64,000 nt of DNA from Clostridiales bacterium. GTDB lineage: Bacteria > Bacillota > Clostridia > Monoglobales > Monoglobaceae. Shown here piece after piece: positions 35,152 through 44,818 of the stretch. The DNA is taken from positions 227,596 to 291,595 of the forward strand of contig JAHZIG010000001.1 of assembly GCA_019419865.1 (NCBI GenBank), given 5' to 3'. The notes beneath the pieces were generated by a model. That model was given only the letters and a program-made list of their open reading frames with translations. It searched no databases and was not told the origin of the DNA. The first letter of the stretch is position 1; every line of letters begins with the position of its first letter. Position numbers and translations under genes: made by a program.

Positions 35152-36597
35152 ATGGCGAAACAACTTACCGTAGATATGACGAAAGGACGTCCGCTCAAAC
35201 AAATCGTCGGCTTTACCATACCGATGCTGATAGGCAATATTTTTCAGGTCCTGTATAACATGGTCGATTCGATAATCGTGGGGCGCACGATAAGCGTGGA
35301 CGCGCTCGCGGCCGTCGGCGCCGCGGGGTCGATAATGTTTTTGATAGTCGGCTTCGCTCAGGGCTTTACAAACGGTCTGGCCATCGTCGTCGCGCAAAGG
35401 TTCGGCGCCGGAGACGAGGACGGACTGAGGCGCAGCGTCGGTACGGGGATAATTTTATCGTTTTTAGCGACGATCGTAATAACCGCCGCGAGTATCTATT
35501 CCGCGCGGCCGCTTCTGGAGCTTATGAATACGCCGGCCAATATAATAGACGACGCGTACGACTACATAATCGTTATATACTGGGGCATAGTATTCCAGCT
35601 GTTTTACAACTATATTTCAAGCGTTATACGAGCGCTCGGAGACAGCAGGTCGCCGCTGTATTTTCTGCTCGTGTCCTGCCTTGTAAACATAGTGTTGGAT
35701 CTTGTGTTTATACTAAACTTCAATATGGGCGTCGCGGGCGCGGGTCTCGCAACCATCATAGCTCAAGCGCTGTCGGGGATACTATGCGTTATCTACATCG
35801 CAAAAAAACTGCCGATACTGCGGCTTAAAAAGCGCGACTTTAAATTGACCGCCTCGTTCACCTGGCGGCACATAGTCCTCGCCGTGCCTATGGCTTTCCA
35901 GACCTCGGTCATCGCGATCGGAACGATGGTCGTACAGACCGTGCTCAACTCGTTCGGCTCCGTAGCGGTCGCGGGGTATACGGCGGCGAATAAGATAGAA
36001 CAGCTCGTCTCCCAGCCGCAGATCTCGTTCGGTCTGGCCATGGCTACCTACGTAGGTCAAAACTACGGCGCTCAAAACGTCGCAAGGATCAAGGAGGGCG
36101 TAAGAAAATGCGCGCTCACGATCACCGGCGTGACCGCGGTCGTCGTGGTCCTGGTTCTCGTATTCGCAGGCCCTCTTACCACCGTTTTCATGGATACGAC
36201 TGAAGATCCGGCGCTCGCGGCGCAGGTGATAAACTATTCCAAGACATACTTCTACGTCGCCGCGGTGTTCTATTTCCTGTTAGGGCTTCTTTTTGTGTAC
36301 AGAAACAGTATCCAGGGAATGGGGGGCGCTACGATAGTCCTGCTCGGCAGCTTCGCCGAACTCGCGGCGAGGATAGTTCTCTCTCTCGTGATGGCCGACT
36401 TGTTCGCCGGCCTCTTTGGAAGCGAATTTTACGGCTACGTCGGAGTCTGCGCGGCGAGCCCGATCGCCTGGCTGAGCGCGGCGGCGCTGTTCATCGTCTC
36501 ATACTATGTTAAGATAAGAAAACTCCCCGCCGTCTTTGAAAGACAAAACAGGGAGTATGAAGAAAGAACGGCGCGGGAAATGCAGGAGATCATGTAA
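35152..36597 (+). CDS. MATE family efflux transporter
   Basis: 481 residues with twelve hydrophobic segments in two repeated halves (PMLIGNIFQVLYNMVDSIIV near 23-42; VPMAFQTSVIAIGTMVVQTV near 245-264), as in NorM/DinF-type drug or metabolite antiporters. The N terminus MAKQLTVDMTKGRPLKQI is typical of the clostridial branch. GGGGGAG precedes the ATG. Substrate cannot be told. Confidence 0.92.
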   Translation: MAKQLTVDMTKGRPLKQIVGFTIPMLIGNIFQVLYNMVDSIIVGRTISVDALAAVGAAGSIMFLIVGFAQGFTNGLAIVVAQRFGAGDEDGLRRSVGTGIILSFLATIVITAASIYSARPLLELMNTPANIIDDAYDYIIVIYWGIVFQLFYNYISSVIRALGDSRSPLYFLLVSCLVNIVLDLVFILNFNMGVAGAGLATIIAQALSGILCVIYIAKKLPILRLKKRDFKLTASFTWRHIVLAVPMAFQTSVIAIGTMVVQTVLNSFGSVAVAGYTAANKIEQLVSQPQISFGLAMATYVGQNYGAQNVARIKEGVRKCALTITGVTAVVVVLVLVFAGPLTTVFMDTTEDPALAAQVINYSKTYFYVAAVFYFLLGLLFVYRNSIQGMGGATIVLLGSFAELAARIVLSLVMADLFAGLFGSEFYGYVGVCAASPIAWLSAAALFIVSYYVKIRKLPAVFERQNREYEERTAREMQEIM

Positions 36598-36613
36598 CGC
36601 AGAACAAAAAAAT

Positions 36614-36652
36614 AAAGCGGAGAAGCTCCAAAAAAGAGTCTCCGCTTTTTTT
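36614..36652. terminator. Bidirectional terminator between MATE and ctpA
   Basis: AAAGCGGAGA pairs with TCTCCGCTTT, with A- and T-runs on either side. It serves the two convergent genes. Confidence 0.85.
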
Positions 36653-36675
36653 CATGCGCGTATATAGTCCCCGCC

Positions 36676-38199
36676 TTATCCGACGTATTCATAGCCCATA
36701 TCGCTCGCGTATTCCTCGTCGAGGCTGAGCCCGAAATGATTCAGCGCGGTCTCGAGCTGGTTGTCGTCTACATAAGTCGTAGACCTTAATTGGTTATATA
36801 TCTCAAGCTGGGTCGTTATATCCAAGACCCCGTACGGATACAGCCCCGTACTTGCCTGGAACAACTGCACCGCCGCGGCCAGCTCTTCGTCGTACGTCTC
36901 GTTTATCTCGCCGCCGTAAAGTCCCCAAAGCGAAAGTATCGTCTTTGCAAGCTCGATATCCGCGGAGCTGTCGCCTACGGAATACACGGTCGTATAACCA
37001 AACTCGCCGTATTCGCTAAGGTCGAGATACTTCGTCTCGTTCTCCACATATACGTCCGGGCTGAGTCCCACTTTATCTATATTATTACCGTCCGGCGTAA
37101 GGTAATACGCCACGGTAAACTTCATCATCTCGTCGTCCTTCAAAGGAACCAACTCTTGAACCGTGCCCTTGCCGTAGGTCGTCGTACCCACCAGCGTAGC
37201 CAGGTCGTTCTCGGTGAGCGCCGCGGTCAATACTTCGGAAGCCGAAGCAGAGTTCTCGTTGCCCAGCATAACGATATCGTAGGTCTGAGTTCTCTCGTTA
37301 GTCGATCTGAACTCGACGTCGAGCAGGTCGATCTTATGATCCTCTTTGGTTATCAGCTCGCCGCTGGGAACGAACAAATTGGCGATCAGTATCGCCTGAT
37401 CCAAGTATCCGCCGCCGTTGTCTCTCACGTCTATTATCAGATTCTTTATCCCCTGCTCGTCGGCTTTCTCAAGCTCCTGCGTAAACAGGTCGTATGTATT
37501 CGTCATAAACGAATATATCTTTATATACATAGTCGCGTCCTCGCCGGTTCCGACGATCGTTCCCGTGACCGACAATCTCTCGCCTATCTCGGCTCTGGTA
37601 AGGTCGTAGTATATAACGTCGGCCGCGCCGTCTCTGACTATGCCTATATTGACCGTAGTCCCGATAGTTCCCGTGATCACGCTCTGGACTTCTTCCGTGC
37701 TGACGTTCTCTAATACGACGCCGTCCACGCTGTAGATTATATCTCCGGCCTGGATCCCGGCGGCCTGAGCCGCTCCTCCGTCCACAACTCCGGTTATAGC
37801 GGCTCTGCCTTCCTCGTCGATCACAAAACTCACGCCGATGCCTCCCACCGAGCCCTCGAGGCTGTTTACGAACTCCGCGTATTCGCCGCTCGGATAATAC
37901 ACCGAATTTTCGTCTATCGAGCTTAAAATAGCCGTCATTATCTCATCGTACAGTTCCGGATCGTTCTCTATAGCCGCATCCAGCGCGGCTCTGTACATCT
38001 TCGTAAACTGAGCGTTCTCATAACCGTACGCGCTGAGATACTCGATTATATACGCGACGTAATCCGCAAGCTCCTCCGGCGTCATCTCGCTCTCGACCGC
38101 CGCGGCTCCTTCCTGCGCCTCGTCCGCAAACGCTGAAAACGGAACCGTTATTATGCACACAAAAATCAACAATAACGAAATAATCCGTCTGAATCTCAT
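36676..38199 (-). CDS. ctpA: S41 family C-terminal processing peptidase
   Basis: 507 residues from the ATG preceded by GGAGTG. Signal peptide at about 1-27 (LLIFVCIITVPFSAFA), a PDZ domain (about 120-200, GVVDGGAAQAAGIQAGDIIY), then the tail-specific protease core with Ser in NENSASASEV and Lys in TTYGKGTVQE. The last part resembles a peptidoglycan-binding domain (LWGLYGGEINETYDEELAAA). It likely trims exported proteins at the wall; in spore formers relatives also process signals such as SpoIVF. Confidence 0.93.
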   Translation of the reverse strand: MRFRRIISLLLIFVCIITVPFSAFADEAQEGAAAVESEMTPEELADYVAYIIEYLSAYGYENAQFTKMYRAALDAAIENDPELYDEIMTAILSSIDENSVYYPSGEYAEFVNSLEGSVGGIGVSFVIDEEGRAAITGVVDGGAAQAAGIQAGDIIYSVDGVVLENVSTEEVQSVITGTIGTTVNIGIVRDGAADVIYYDLTRAEIGERLSVTGTIVGTGEDATMYIKIYSFMTNTYDLFTQELEKADEQGIKNLIIDVRDNGGGYLDQAILIANLFVPSGELITKEDHKIDLLDVEFRSTNERTQTYDIVMLGNENSASASEVLTAALTENDLATLVGTTTYGKGTVQELVPLKDDEMMKFTVAYYLTPDGNNIDKVGLSPDVYVENETKYLDLSEYGEFGYTTVYSVGDSSADIELAKTILSLWGLYGGEINETYDEELAAAVQLFQASTGLYPYGVLDITTQLEIYNQLRSTTYVDDNQLETALNHFGLSLDEEYASDMGYEYVG

Positions 38200-38473
38200 C
38201 AAAATCACTCCATTTAAATTTTAAAACAACACCTTTTATCTACCTGAAAAAACATACTCGGTCATAAAATCCATGCCGCGGACTGAAACTTGAAGCCAAG
38301 GCCTGCAAAATAATAAATATTCAGCCGACTCGGGCGGAACCGTGCGCGCTCGCCGCGAAAAAGCCTTGACCTACAGACTAAAACGCACCCCTGCTATTTA
38401 GCCCGCCATATAAGTCAATGAGTAAAATCCATTCATACCGGCGACAGCGCCGCTTTATACCGGCCGGTTACGA

Positions 38474-38875
38474 TCACATCGTTATGACCGACATAACCTT
38501 ATACCCAACGTTCATCTCGGCTACTACGACCTTAACTTCCATATCCAAATACCAGTTGAGCGACTCCGGGTCGAGCTGTTCGCCCTTGTCGTTGTATATG
38601 TTATCCGCAAACAGATCGGTCGCGGTATACTCGATATCTGCCGCTACCTGAAGCGTATGCTCGTCCTCTATCACGGGTTTTACGTTTTTGAGGATGATCT
38701 TATTCTCCACCATATCCGAAAGATACAGCGTCCCGGTATAGACCGCGACGTTCGTTATATACTGATCCTCGGTTATCGACCGCGCCGCAACGCCCGGCGA
38801 ATAGATAACGACCGCCGCGAATACGAGGACCGCCGCAAAAAATAAACTCCATCTGCTTCCTAACGCTTTGCTCAT
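38474..38875 (-). CDS. Membrane-anchored exported protein, function unknown
   Basis: 133 residues from the ATG preceded by AGGAGG. One N-terminal helix (LFFAAVLVFAAVVIYSPGVA) acts as anchor or signal, and the rest is a beta-rich extracellular domain with no cysteine or catalytic motif. It lies 30 bases after argS on the same strand and may be the last gene of that operon. Confidence 0.7.
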   Translation of the reverse strand: MSKALGSRWSLFFAAVLVFAAVVIYSPGVAARSITEDQYITNVAVYTGTLYLSDMVENKIILKNVKPVIEDEHTLQVAADIEYTATDLFADNIYNDKGEQLDPESLNWYLDMEVKVVVAEMNVGYKVMSVITM

Positions 38876-38905
38876 TTTTCCTCCTGTCAAACAATAAATT
38901 ATCAG

Positions 38906-40621
38906 TTACATCTTCTCGGGCGCGTCTATCTTAAGCGCCTTAAGAACGCCCTCGATGACGATCCTAACGCTGTCTATAAGTTTTAGACGACAATCCCTCA
39001 GCTTTGGTTCCTCGACGTTTACCCTGCAGGAGTTATAAAACGCATGGAAGCAAGCCGCCAAATCGATGACATATTTGGTGATCTTGGACGGATCGAGCGT
39101 CTGCGCGGATATTTTTATCTCCTCCGGCAGATCGTTTAGCTTCTTAAGCAGGTCGATCTCGGTCTCTTCTTTGAGCAGATCAGGCTCTATCTCAGAGTAG
39201 GGCTTAACTTCCACGCCCTCCTCTTTGAGCAGTCTGAGTATGCCGCATATCCGGGCGTGAGCGTATTGAACGTAAAACACCGGGTTGTCGTTACTCTGCT
39301 CTTTTGCAAGATCCAAGTCGAAGTCGAGATGACTTCCCGCGCCCCGCATATTAAAGAAGAATCTTGCAACGTCTATGCTGACGTCTTCCAGAAGGTCGGT
39401 CAGGGTTATCGCTTTACCGGTGCGCTTTGACATACGCACGACTTCGCCGTCCTGCATAAGCCTTACAAGCTGCATCAGCACTATATCCAGCTTGTTTGAA
39501 TCTATCCCCACCGCGTCGAGCGCAGACTTCATCCTCGCGACGTGTCCGTGGTGATCCGCGCCCCATATATTTATCGCCCAGTCGTATCCCCTCGTCTCGA
39601 GCTTGTTTATATGATACGCTATATCCGCCGCAAAGTAGGTCGGTATACCGTTTTGGCGGACGAGGACCTCGTTCTTATCGAGCCCCATCTTCTCGCAGTC
39701 GAGCCAGACCGCGCCGTCCTCCTCGTAGGTGTAACCGTTCTTCTTAAGCCTCTCTATCGCCTCTTTGACGGCTCCGCTCTCATGCAGAGAGCTCTCTCTG
39801 AACCACACGTCGTAACGTATCCTGTACTTCTCCAGGTCTCTCTTTAAGGCGTCGATATTCTTCTCAAGCGCGTAATCTATAAGCGCCTGCTTGCGCTCCT
39901 CTTCCGACGCGCCTAAGTATTTATCCCCGTAAAGCTCGATAAACGCCTTGGCGTGGTCGGTAATATCCGAGCCGTGATATCCGTCCTCTGGGAACTCTAT
40001 CGCGTCCTCGCCCTTTAGCTGTTGTATATATCTCGCGTTTAGGGACTTGCCAAATTTCTCTATCTGATTTCCGGCGTCGTTTATATAGAACTCCCTGGTA
40101 ACGTCGTAGCCCGCGCGTTCGAGTACCGCCGCCAGACAGTCGCCCAAAGCGCCGCCGCGGGCGTTGCCCATATGCATGGGTCCGGTAGGATTCGCGCTGA
40201 CAAACTCGACCATGACCTTTTTGCCATGTCCCATGTCTATTCTGCCGTAATCGAGTCCTTGCTCCTCTATGACCCGCATGGTCTCATACAGCCAGTTCGA
40301 GTTCAAATAGAAATTTATAAAGCCCGCTCCCGCGACCTCTACTCTCTCCACCGAGCCGCTTTTTTCCATATTATCTATTATCCCCGCAGCGATCTTAGCC
40401 GGAGCCATCCTAAGCGGCTTCGCCAGCAGCATCGCGATATTGCACGCAAAATCGCCGTGAGCCTTGTCCTTCGGGACCTCGAGCTTCATATTCTCCTTCG
40501 CCGCGCTCAGCGCGTCGTCGTTTTCATCGAACGCCGGCAACGCGCCCGCTTCCTGCGCCGCCTTGAGCGCCGAGGTCAGCATGTCCGTTATTTCGGCTTT
40601 AACTTGTTCGGTTATAGTCAT
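38906..40621 (-). CDS. argS: Arginyl-tRNA synthetase
   Basis: Charges tRNA-Arg. 571 residues, class I. N-terminal Add-1 domain, the HIGH-type sequence VSANPTGPMHMGNARGG at about 131-147, the KMSKS-like VRMSKRTGKAIT, and a DALR anticodon domain with FYVQYAHARICGIL. It follows the YwiB-like gene, a conserved order in Firmicutes. Confidence 0.96.
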   Translation of the reverse strand: MTITEQVKAEITDMLTSALKAAQEAGALPAFDENDDALSAAKENMKLEVPKDKAHGDFACNIAMLLAKPLRMAPAKIAAGIIDNMEKSGSVERVEVAGAGFINFYLNSNWLYETMRVIEEQGLDYGRIDMGHGKKVMVEFVSANPTGPMHMGNARGGALGDCLAAVLERAGYDVTREFYINDAGNQIEKFGKSLNARYIQQLKGEDAIEFPEDGYHGSDITDHAKAFIELYGDKYLGASEEERKQALIDYALEKNIDALKRDLEKYRIRYDVWFRESSLHESGAVKEAIERLKKNGYTYEEDGAVWLDCEKMGLDKNEVLVRQNGIPTYFAADIAYHINKLETRGYDWAINIWGADHHGHVARMKSALDAVGIDSNKLDIVLMQLVRLMQDGEVVRMSKRTGKAITLTDLLEDVSIDVARFFFNMRGAGSHLDFDLDLAKEQSNDNPVFYVQYAHARICGILRLLKEEGVEVKPYSEIEPDLLKEETEIDLLKKLNDLPEEIKISAQTLDPSKITKYVIDLAACFHAFYNSCRVNVEEPKLRDCRLKLIDSVRIVIEGVLKALKIDAPEKM

Positions 40622-40711
40622 TTATATTCCTCTCCTGTTTCAGTATTTAAACGGCGCAAAGACCGTCTTTGGTATTGTATAATTTTTTCTGAGCCAGTCT
40701 TATCAAAAGAC

Positions 40712-41257
40712 TTATTCGCCGGATCTTTCGGTATTTCTGAACTCGCGCGGGATGCTTTCCCTTACTCCATCGACGTCGCGTTCTACAAGCTGTTTCACGA
40801 CCGTCTCGCTCAGTTCGAGCGCGGTCTCGCTGACGGTCTCGTCGGTTTTAACGATCAGATCCATCTCGTTTTTGATAGCGTTCCTGTTATCCGCGTCGAG
40901 TACGTAGCCCATGCTCAGCCGTCCGCCGTTGGGCGTGAACCTGTAACCTAAGGCGTCTGTCCTTATCGCTACGGCCATCTCTCCGTACGGAGTCTGGAGC
41001 GAGCAGAGATTCATCTCCCCCTCTTTATACTTCATCGTACTCCTATAGTCGCCGTTTCGCTTCACCGTCACGCAATCGTCCGAGATCTTTATCGTTGTGG
41101 TCGTGTCGTCGTAACCCGTCATCTCAGACTCCTTGTAGATTATATACGCCTTGCCGTCGCGGATCGCAAATTTTCCTCTCGTGTCAAGTCTCACATTATC
41201 CTTTACCCCGCTTATCGACTGCGAGGTCACTATTGAAATAAGCGCGTTCTCCTGCAT
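40712..41257 (-). CDS. DUF1934 (YwiB-like) protein
   Basis: 181 residues with a small lipocalin-like beta barrel: YIIYKESEMTGYDDTTTTIK, then GEMNLCSLQTPYGEMAV. The family is nearly always upstream of argS in Firmicutes, as here. The last about 50 residues are a helical extension not usual in the family. Function unknown. Confidence 0.82.
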   Translation of the reverse strand: MQENALISIVTSQSISGVKDNVRLDTRGKFAIRDGKAYIIYKESEMTGYDDTTTTIKISDDCVTVKRNGDYRSTMKYKEGEMNLCSLQTPYGEMAVAIRTDALGYRFTPNGGRLSMGYVLDADNRNAIKNEMDLIVKTDETVSETALELSETVVKQLVERDVDGVRESIPREFRNTERSGE

Positions 41258-41311
41258 AATCTATCCCCTTTATCTCGCTTTTTTTGATCTGTTTCCCGTT
41301 TTTTCGGTATA

Positions 41312-42121
41312 TCAATATTTCTCTATATCTATCTTGCTCACCTGTCCGACGATCTTTCTGTTCAGAAACAGACTGCCTATCGCCTCGAACCCGTGAACCG
41401 TATCGCTTACGTAATATCTTACTTTCCCGTTTTCTTCTCTGTCGGTCAGTATCCCCTCGTCGGCCATCCTGCTCTGCGCGAACTTCGCCGCCTCGGCGCC
41501 CGAATCGATCAGCTTAACGCCGCCGCCGACTATCTTGCGTATAGTGTTCTTAAGCAGAGGATAATGAGTGCAGCCGAGGATTATCGTATCGACTTCGGCC
41601 TCTATCAAGGGCTTTAGGTACTCGCGCGCGAGTATCGTCGCTATCTCGCTGTCCGCATAGCCGTTCTCAACGACCGGCACAAACATCGGACAAGCCTTAG
41701 ATACGACCTCTATCCCAGGATCGATAGCGTATATCCTATCCTTATATTTATTGCTGTTTATAGTTCCCTGCGTTCCGAGCACTCCGACTCTCTTGTTCCG
41801 GGTCGCCGCGGCCGCCGCTCTCGACGCCGGCTCCACCACTCCTATTATATCGGTGTCGTATTCGGTCGTGATATGAGGCAGGGCGGCGCTGCTCGCCGTG
41901 CCGCAGGCGATTATTATGAATTTTATATTAAACTTTCTGAGAAAGTTGATATCCTGTCTCACATACTTCACTATCGTCGCCGAACTTCGCGTCCCATACG
42001 GAACCCTGCCCGTATCGCCGAAATAAATAATGTCCTCGTTCGGCATGATATTCATGACCTCTCTCACGCAGGTCAGACCGCCAAGCCCCGAATCGAATAT
42101 GCCTATCGCCCTGTTATCCAT
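41312..42121 (-). CDS. murI: Glutamate racemase
   Basis: Makes D-glutamate for peptidoglycan. 269 residues with the two catalytic cysteines in IIACGTASSAAL and ILGCTHYPLL, plus FDSGLGGLTC and YFGDTGRVPYG near the start. It is followed by the YwiB-like gene and argS, and preceded by ddl, another D-amino acid enzyme for the wall. Confidence 0.95.
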   Translation of the reverse strand: MDNRAIGIFDSGLGGLTCVREVMNIMPNEDIIYFGDTGRVPYGTRSSATIVKYVRQDINFLRKFNIKFIIIACGTASSAALPHITTEYDTDIIGVVEPASRAAAAATRNKRVGVLGTQGTINSNKYKDRIYAIDPGIEVVSKACPMFVPVVENGYADSEIATILAREYLKPLIEAEVDTIILGCTHYPLLKNTIRKIVGGGVKLIDSGAEAAKFAQSRMADEGILTDREENGKVRYYVSDTVHGFEAIGSLFLNRKIVGQVSKIDIEKY

Positions 42122-42237
42122 TTTTTCTCCTTAAAATTCTTTGGTATTATCGATCTGCGGTTATATAATTGTATTGATCGATTTATATAATCTACTAACG
42201 CCTATCGCCTTATATAATCTACCTATATCGCTCGTCC

Positions 42238-43308
42238 TCAGTCGCAGCGTCTCAGCGCAAGCTCGATCAGTCTGTCTATTATCTCCGAATAGCTGAGCCC
42301 GCTCGCCATCCACAGCTTTGGATACATGCTTATATTCGTAAATCCAGGCAGAGTGTTTATTTCGTTAAGCCTAATATCTCCCGTCTCCTTATCGACGAAG
42401 AAATCAACTCTCGAAAGCCCTCTGCACTCGCAAACCTTATACGCCCGGACCGCGTATTCCTTCACCTTTTCGGCAAGCTCCGCGTCCATATCCGCCGGGA
42501 TCGTAAGCTTGGAATTTTCGTCCTCATACTTGGCCTCGTAGTCGTAGAACTCCGCGGCCGGAGCGATCTCTCCAACGCACTCCGCGGCGACCGCGTCGAG
42601 ATTTCCCATAACGGCCGTCTCGGTCTCCGTACCGGTCATCATCTCTTCTATCAATATCTTATAATCGTGTTCAAACGCGCGTTTTACGCCCGCTATCAAC
42701 TCCGCCCGATCGTGCGCCTTGGTTATGCCGACCGACGAACCCGCGTTGGCCGGCTTGATGAAGCACGGATAACCGAGCTTGGTCTCTACCTTCTCGATAT
42801 CGAGGCTCTCGTTTATCTTAAGTTCGACCCAATCCGCCTGCGGCAGACCCGCCTGCTTAAACAACATCTTCGCTACGCATTTGTCCATGCATACGGCGCT
42901 GCCCAAAACGCCCGGACCCACGTACGGCAGACCCGCTATCTCAAACAAGCCCTGTATGGTCCCGTCCTCGCCGAACTTGCCGTGCAGGACAGGATACGCT
43001 ACGTCTATCGGATATTTCTCATATCCGCCGTCCGCTCTGAACCTTAAAATACATCTGTCGCCGCTGTCCGGGGATATGATCGCCTTGTCGAGACCGAGCT
43101 GAGCCGGATCGTCTATGCCTCGGATATCCTCTACCGCGCCGTCGTAATAGAACCAGTTCCCGGATTTGGAGATCATTATCGTGTGCACGTTGTACTTATC
43201 GCGGTCGATGTTGTTTAAAACGCTGACCACCGACATCTTGCTGACCTCGTGTTCGCTCGAAGCTCCGCCGAATATAACGCATACGTTTATTTTACTCTTT
43301 GTTTCCAT
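42238..43308 (-). CDS. ddl: D-alanine--D-alanine ligase
   Basis: Makes the D-Ala-D-Ala dipeptide. 356 residues of the larger DdlA/VanA-type architecture: FGGASSEHEVS at about 14-24, PVLHGKFGEDGTIQG, KPANAGSSVGITKA, and the C-terminal VDFFVDKETGDIRLNEINTL with metal ligands. The specificity residues appear to be those of D-Ala-D-Ala enzymes (family knowledge; not tested). Confidence 0.94.
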   Translation of the reverse strand: METKSKINVCVIFGGASSEHEVSKMSVVSVLNNIDRDKYNVHTIMISKSGNWFYYDGAVEDIRGIDDPAQLGLDKAIISPDSGDRCILRFRADGGYEKYPIDVAYPVLHGKFGEDGTIQGLFEIAGLPYVGPGVLGSAVCMDKCVAKMLFKQAGLPQADWVELKINESLDIEKVETKLGYPCFIKPANAGSSVGITKAHDRAELIAGVKRAFEHDYKILIEEMMTGTETETAVMGNLDAVAAECVGEIAPAAEFYDYEAKYEDENSKLTIPADMDAELAEKVKEYAVRAYKVCECRGLSRVDFFVDKETGDIRLNEINTLPGFTNISMYPKLWMASGLSYSEIIDRLIELALRRCD

Positions 43309-43716
43309 ATTCTACTTCCTCTCATAAATCGCAAACGGATCAAAACGCCTTATCAATACGCCCGAAGCGGAGCCCGGCTCTTTAGTCCTAAACTCCCGAA
43401 ATCCTCCGAACGCGGCTGCGTTTCGCCGAAATATACTGAAAATAGTTTCAAAACTACCCCATTTTATTATAGATATTGTATCACATATTGGAAAAAAATC
43501 AATATCCATTATGTATAACTTATTCGCCGATTGCCAACACTTATTTTGACCTGTTAATAAATTTTAACATTTTAGAACGCGTTCAAACAAACGATCGGCC
43601 TTAAAACGCCGATAACCGGATCCAAACATACGTCCGCTCCGCGCCTTGTCCGAGCGGATAGAGCGGGATTACCGCTTGAATATCTTATTCTATCTTATTC
43701 ATTAAACGGAGGTTAA
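43309..43716. other. ddl-spoIIR divergent spacer
   Basis: About 400 bases. A TCCGCTC/GAGCGGA dyad lies near 43632-43661. No clean sigma-F promoter for spoIIR could be picked by eye. No frame is seen. Confidence 0.3.
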
Positions 43717-44403
43717 ATGTTCATGCTTCAAAATAAATTAAAGGACGCGATAAATAAATTCAAAAATATCGTCTCGCGCCGCGCGTGCGCCGCGGTCGGT
43801 ATAATGGCGCTGAGTCTGGCGCTGCTTATCGCCGCGGGCTGCTTCAGCGCGATATACGCGGGCGAGACCTCGGAGCATATCTCTTCAAGCGTGCTGCGAC
43901 TGCACATAATAGCGGACAGCGATTCCGACTTCGACCAATACGTCAAACTAAAGGTGCGCGACCGGATCTTGAGCGAATGCGGGGATATGTTCAAAGACGC
44001 GGCCGACTCAAGCGATTCCCTCGAGATAGCGAACGTCAACCTGGATAAAATAGCCGAAACGGCGAACGACGAACTGAAAAAACAGGGCGCGGCCGAGACG
44101 GCGTACGCCGAGACCGGAGTCTTTGAATTTCCCACGGTCTCGTACGGGGATATAACGCTCCCGAAAGGCTCCTACCGCGCTGTGAGGATAGTTATCGGCG
44201 AGGGCGCCGGGCATAACTGGTGGTGCGTGATGTATCCGCCGCTGTGTTTCGTAGACGGCGTGGCGGACGTCCCGGAAGAGACCATGGACGCGCTTAAGGC
44301 GAACCTCTCCGAGTCGGAATACGAACTGCTGACCGGCTCCGAGGATATAGACGTTCAATTCAAATTCAAGCTGGTCGAGATATTGGGGGACATATTTCAC
44401 TAA
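43717..44403 (+). CDS. spoIIR: Stage II sporulation protein R
   Basis: Signal from the forespore that triggers SpoIIGA to process pro-sigma-E in the mother cell. 228 residues with a membrane helix or signal at about 28-50 (AAVGIMALSLALLIAAGCFS), then VLRLHIIADSDSDFDQYVKL and the C-terminal GAGHNWWCVMYPPLCFVD, all family signatures. GGAGGT precedes two possible ATG codons (43717 and 43723). Confidence 0.94.
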   Translation: MFMLQNKLKDAINKFKNIVSRRACAAVGIMALSLALLIAAGCFSAIYAGETSEHISSSVLRLHIIADSDSDFDQYVKLKVRDRILSECGDMFKDAADSSDSLEIANVNLDKIAETANDELKKQGAAETAYAETGVFEFPTVSYGDITLPKGSYRAVRIVIGEGAGHNWWCVMYPPLCFVDGVADVPEETMDALKANLSESEYELLTGSEDIDVQFKFKLVEILGDIFH

Positions 44404-44454
44404 AAATCCGGGTTAAAGCTCGGTAAATTTAACGTTTTATTTTCATTATAATCA

Positions 44455-44483
44455 TTGACAAAAGCGGAAAACAGTTATATAAT
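44455..44483 (+). promoter_or_regulatory. Consensus sigma-A promoter of a 44.5 kb micro-transcript
   Basis: TTGACA (44455-44460), 17 bases, TATAAT (44478-44483): a perfect match in a convergent intergenic region where neither flanking gene needs a promoter. Confidence 0.8.
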
Positions 44484-44489
44484 ACAACT

Positions 44490-44532
44490 TGAGCAAAGAC
44501 GCTTACCTTTATTGAGGTAGGCGTTTTTTGCT
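44490..44532 (+). ncRNA. Candidate micro-RNA or decayed type I antitoxin
   Basis: Only about 40 bases separate the perfect promoter from the terminator stem ACGCTTACCT/AGGTAGGCGT (44499-44524) with TTTTTTGCTTTTTT after it. The opposite strand has GGAGAAAGTG and Lys-rich codons up to the hairpin, but no intact small reading frame with a start. It looks like the TA loci above with the toxin lost. Confidence 0.45.
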
Positions 44533-44536
44533 TTTT
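44499..44536 (+). terminator. Terminator of the 44.5 kb micro-transcript
   Basis: Stem ACGCTTACCT/AGGTAGGCGT (one mismatch) around TTATTG, then a T-rich run of fifteen bases. Confidence 0.8.
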
Positions 44537-44747
44537 TGGCCGTTTGTAAATTAACGCCGTTATTTCCGCTAACACGGCAAAATGAACTTTTAGTACACTT
44601 TCTCCTTTAACAGCAGAATATAGTTTTATAATATATACCTATTTACAAACGGTCAGAAATATATTTTCATCTTTAAATCATTTTAAGCCGCAGAGCTTAT
44701 AGTATAATTTTTCCCCAAAAGTTCAATCAATGAAAACGTAAAAATAC

Positions 44748-44782
44748 AAGCCGCTGCGGGAGTTTCCGCAGCGGCTTTAATT
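44748..44782. terminator. Terminator after fprA
   Basis: AAGCCGCTGCGGG pairs with CCGCAGCGGCTT around a short loop. T-rich sequence follows on the minus strand (GTATTTTTA) and TTTAATT on the plus strand. Confidence 0.8.
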
Positions 44783-44818
44783 CGTTATTAACTTCTTATG
44801 AAAACCAAAGATTTAGCT

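Noticed and set aside
25940..44605. Shared 15-mer TTAGTACACTTTCTC near nfnA and at 44.59 kb
   Set aside because: One match of this length in 64 kb is expected by chance and the two contexts differ (leader against convergent spacer).
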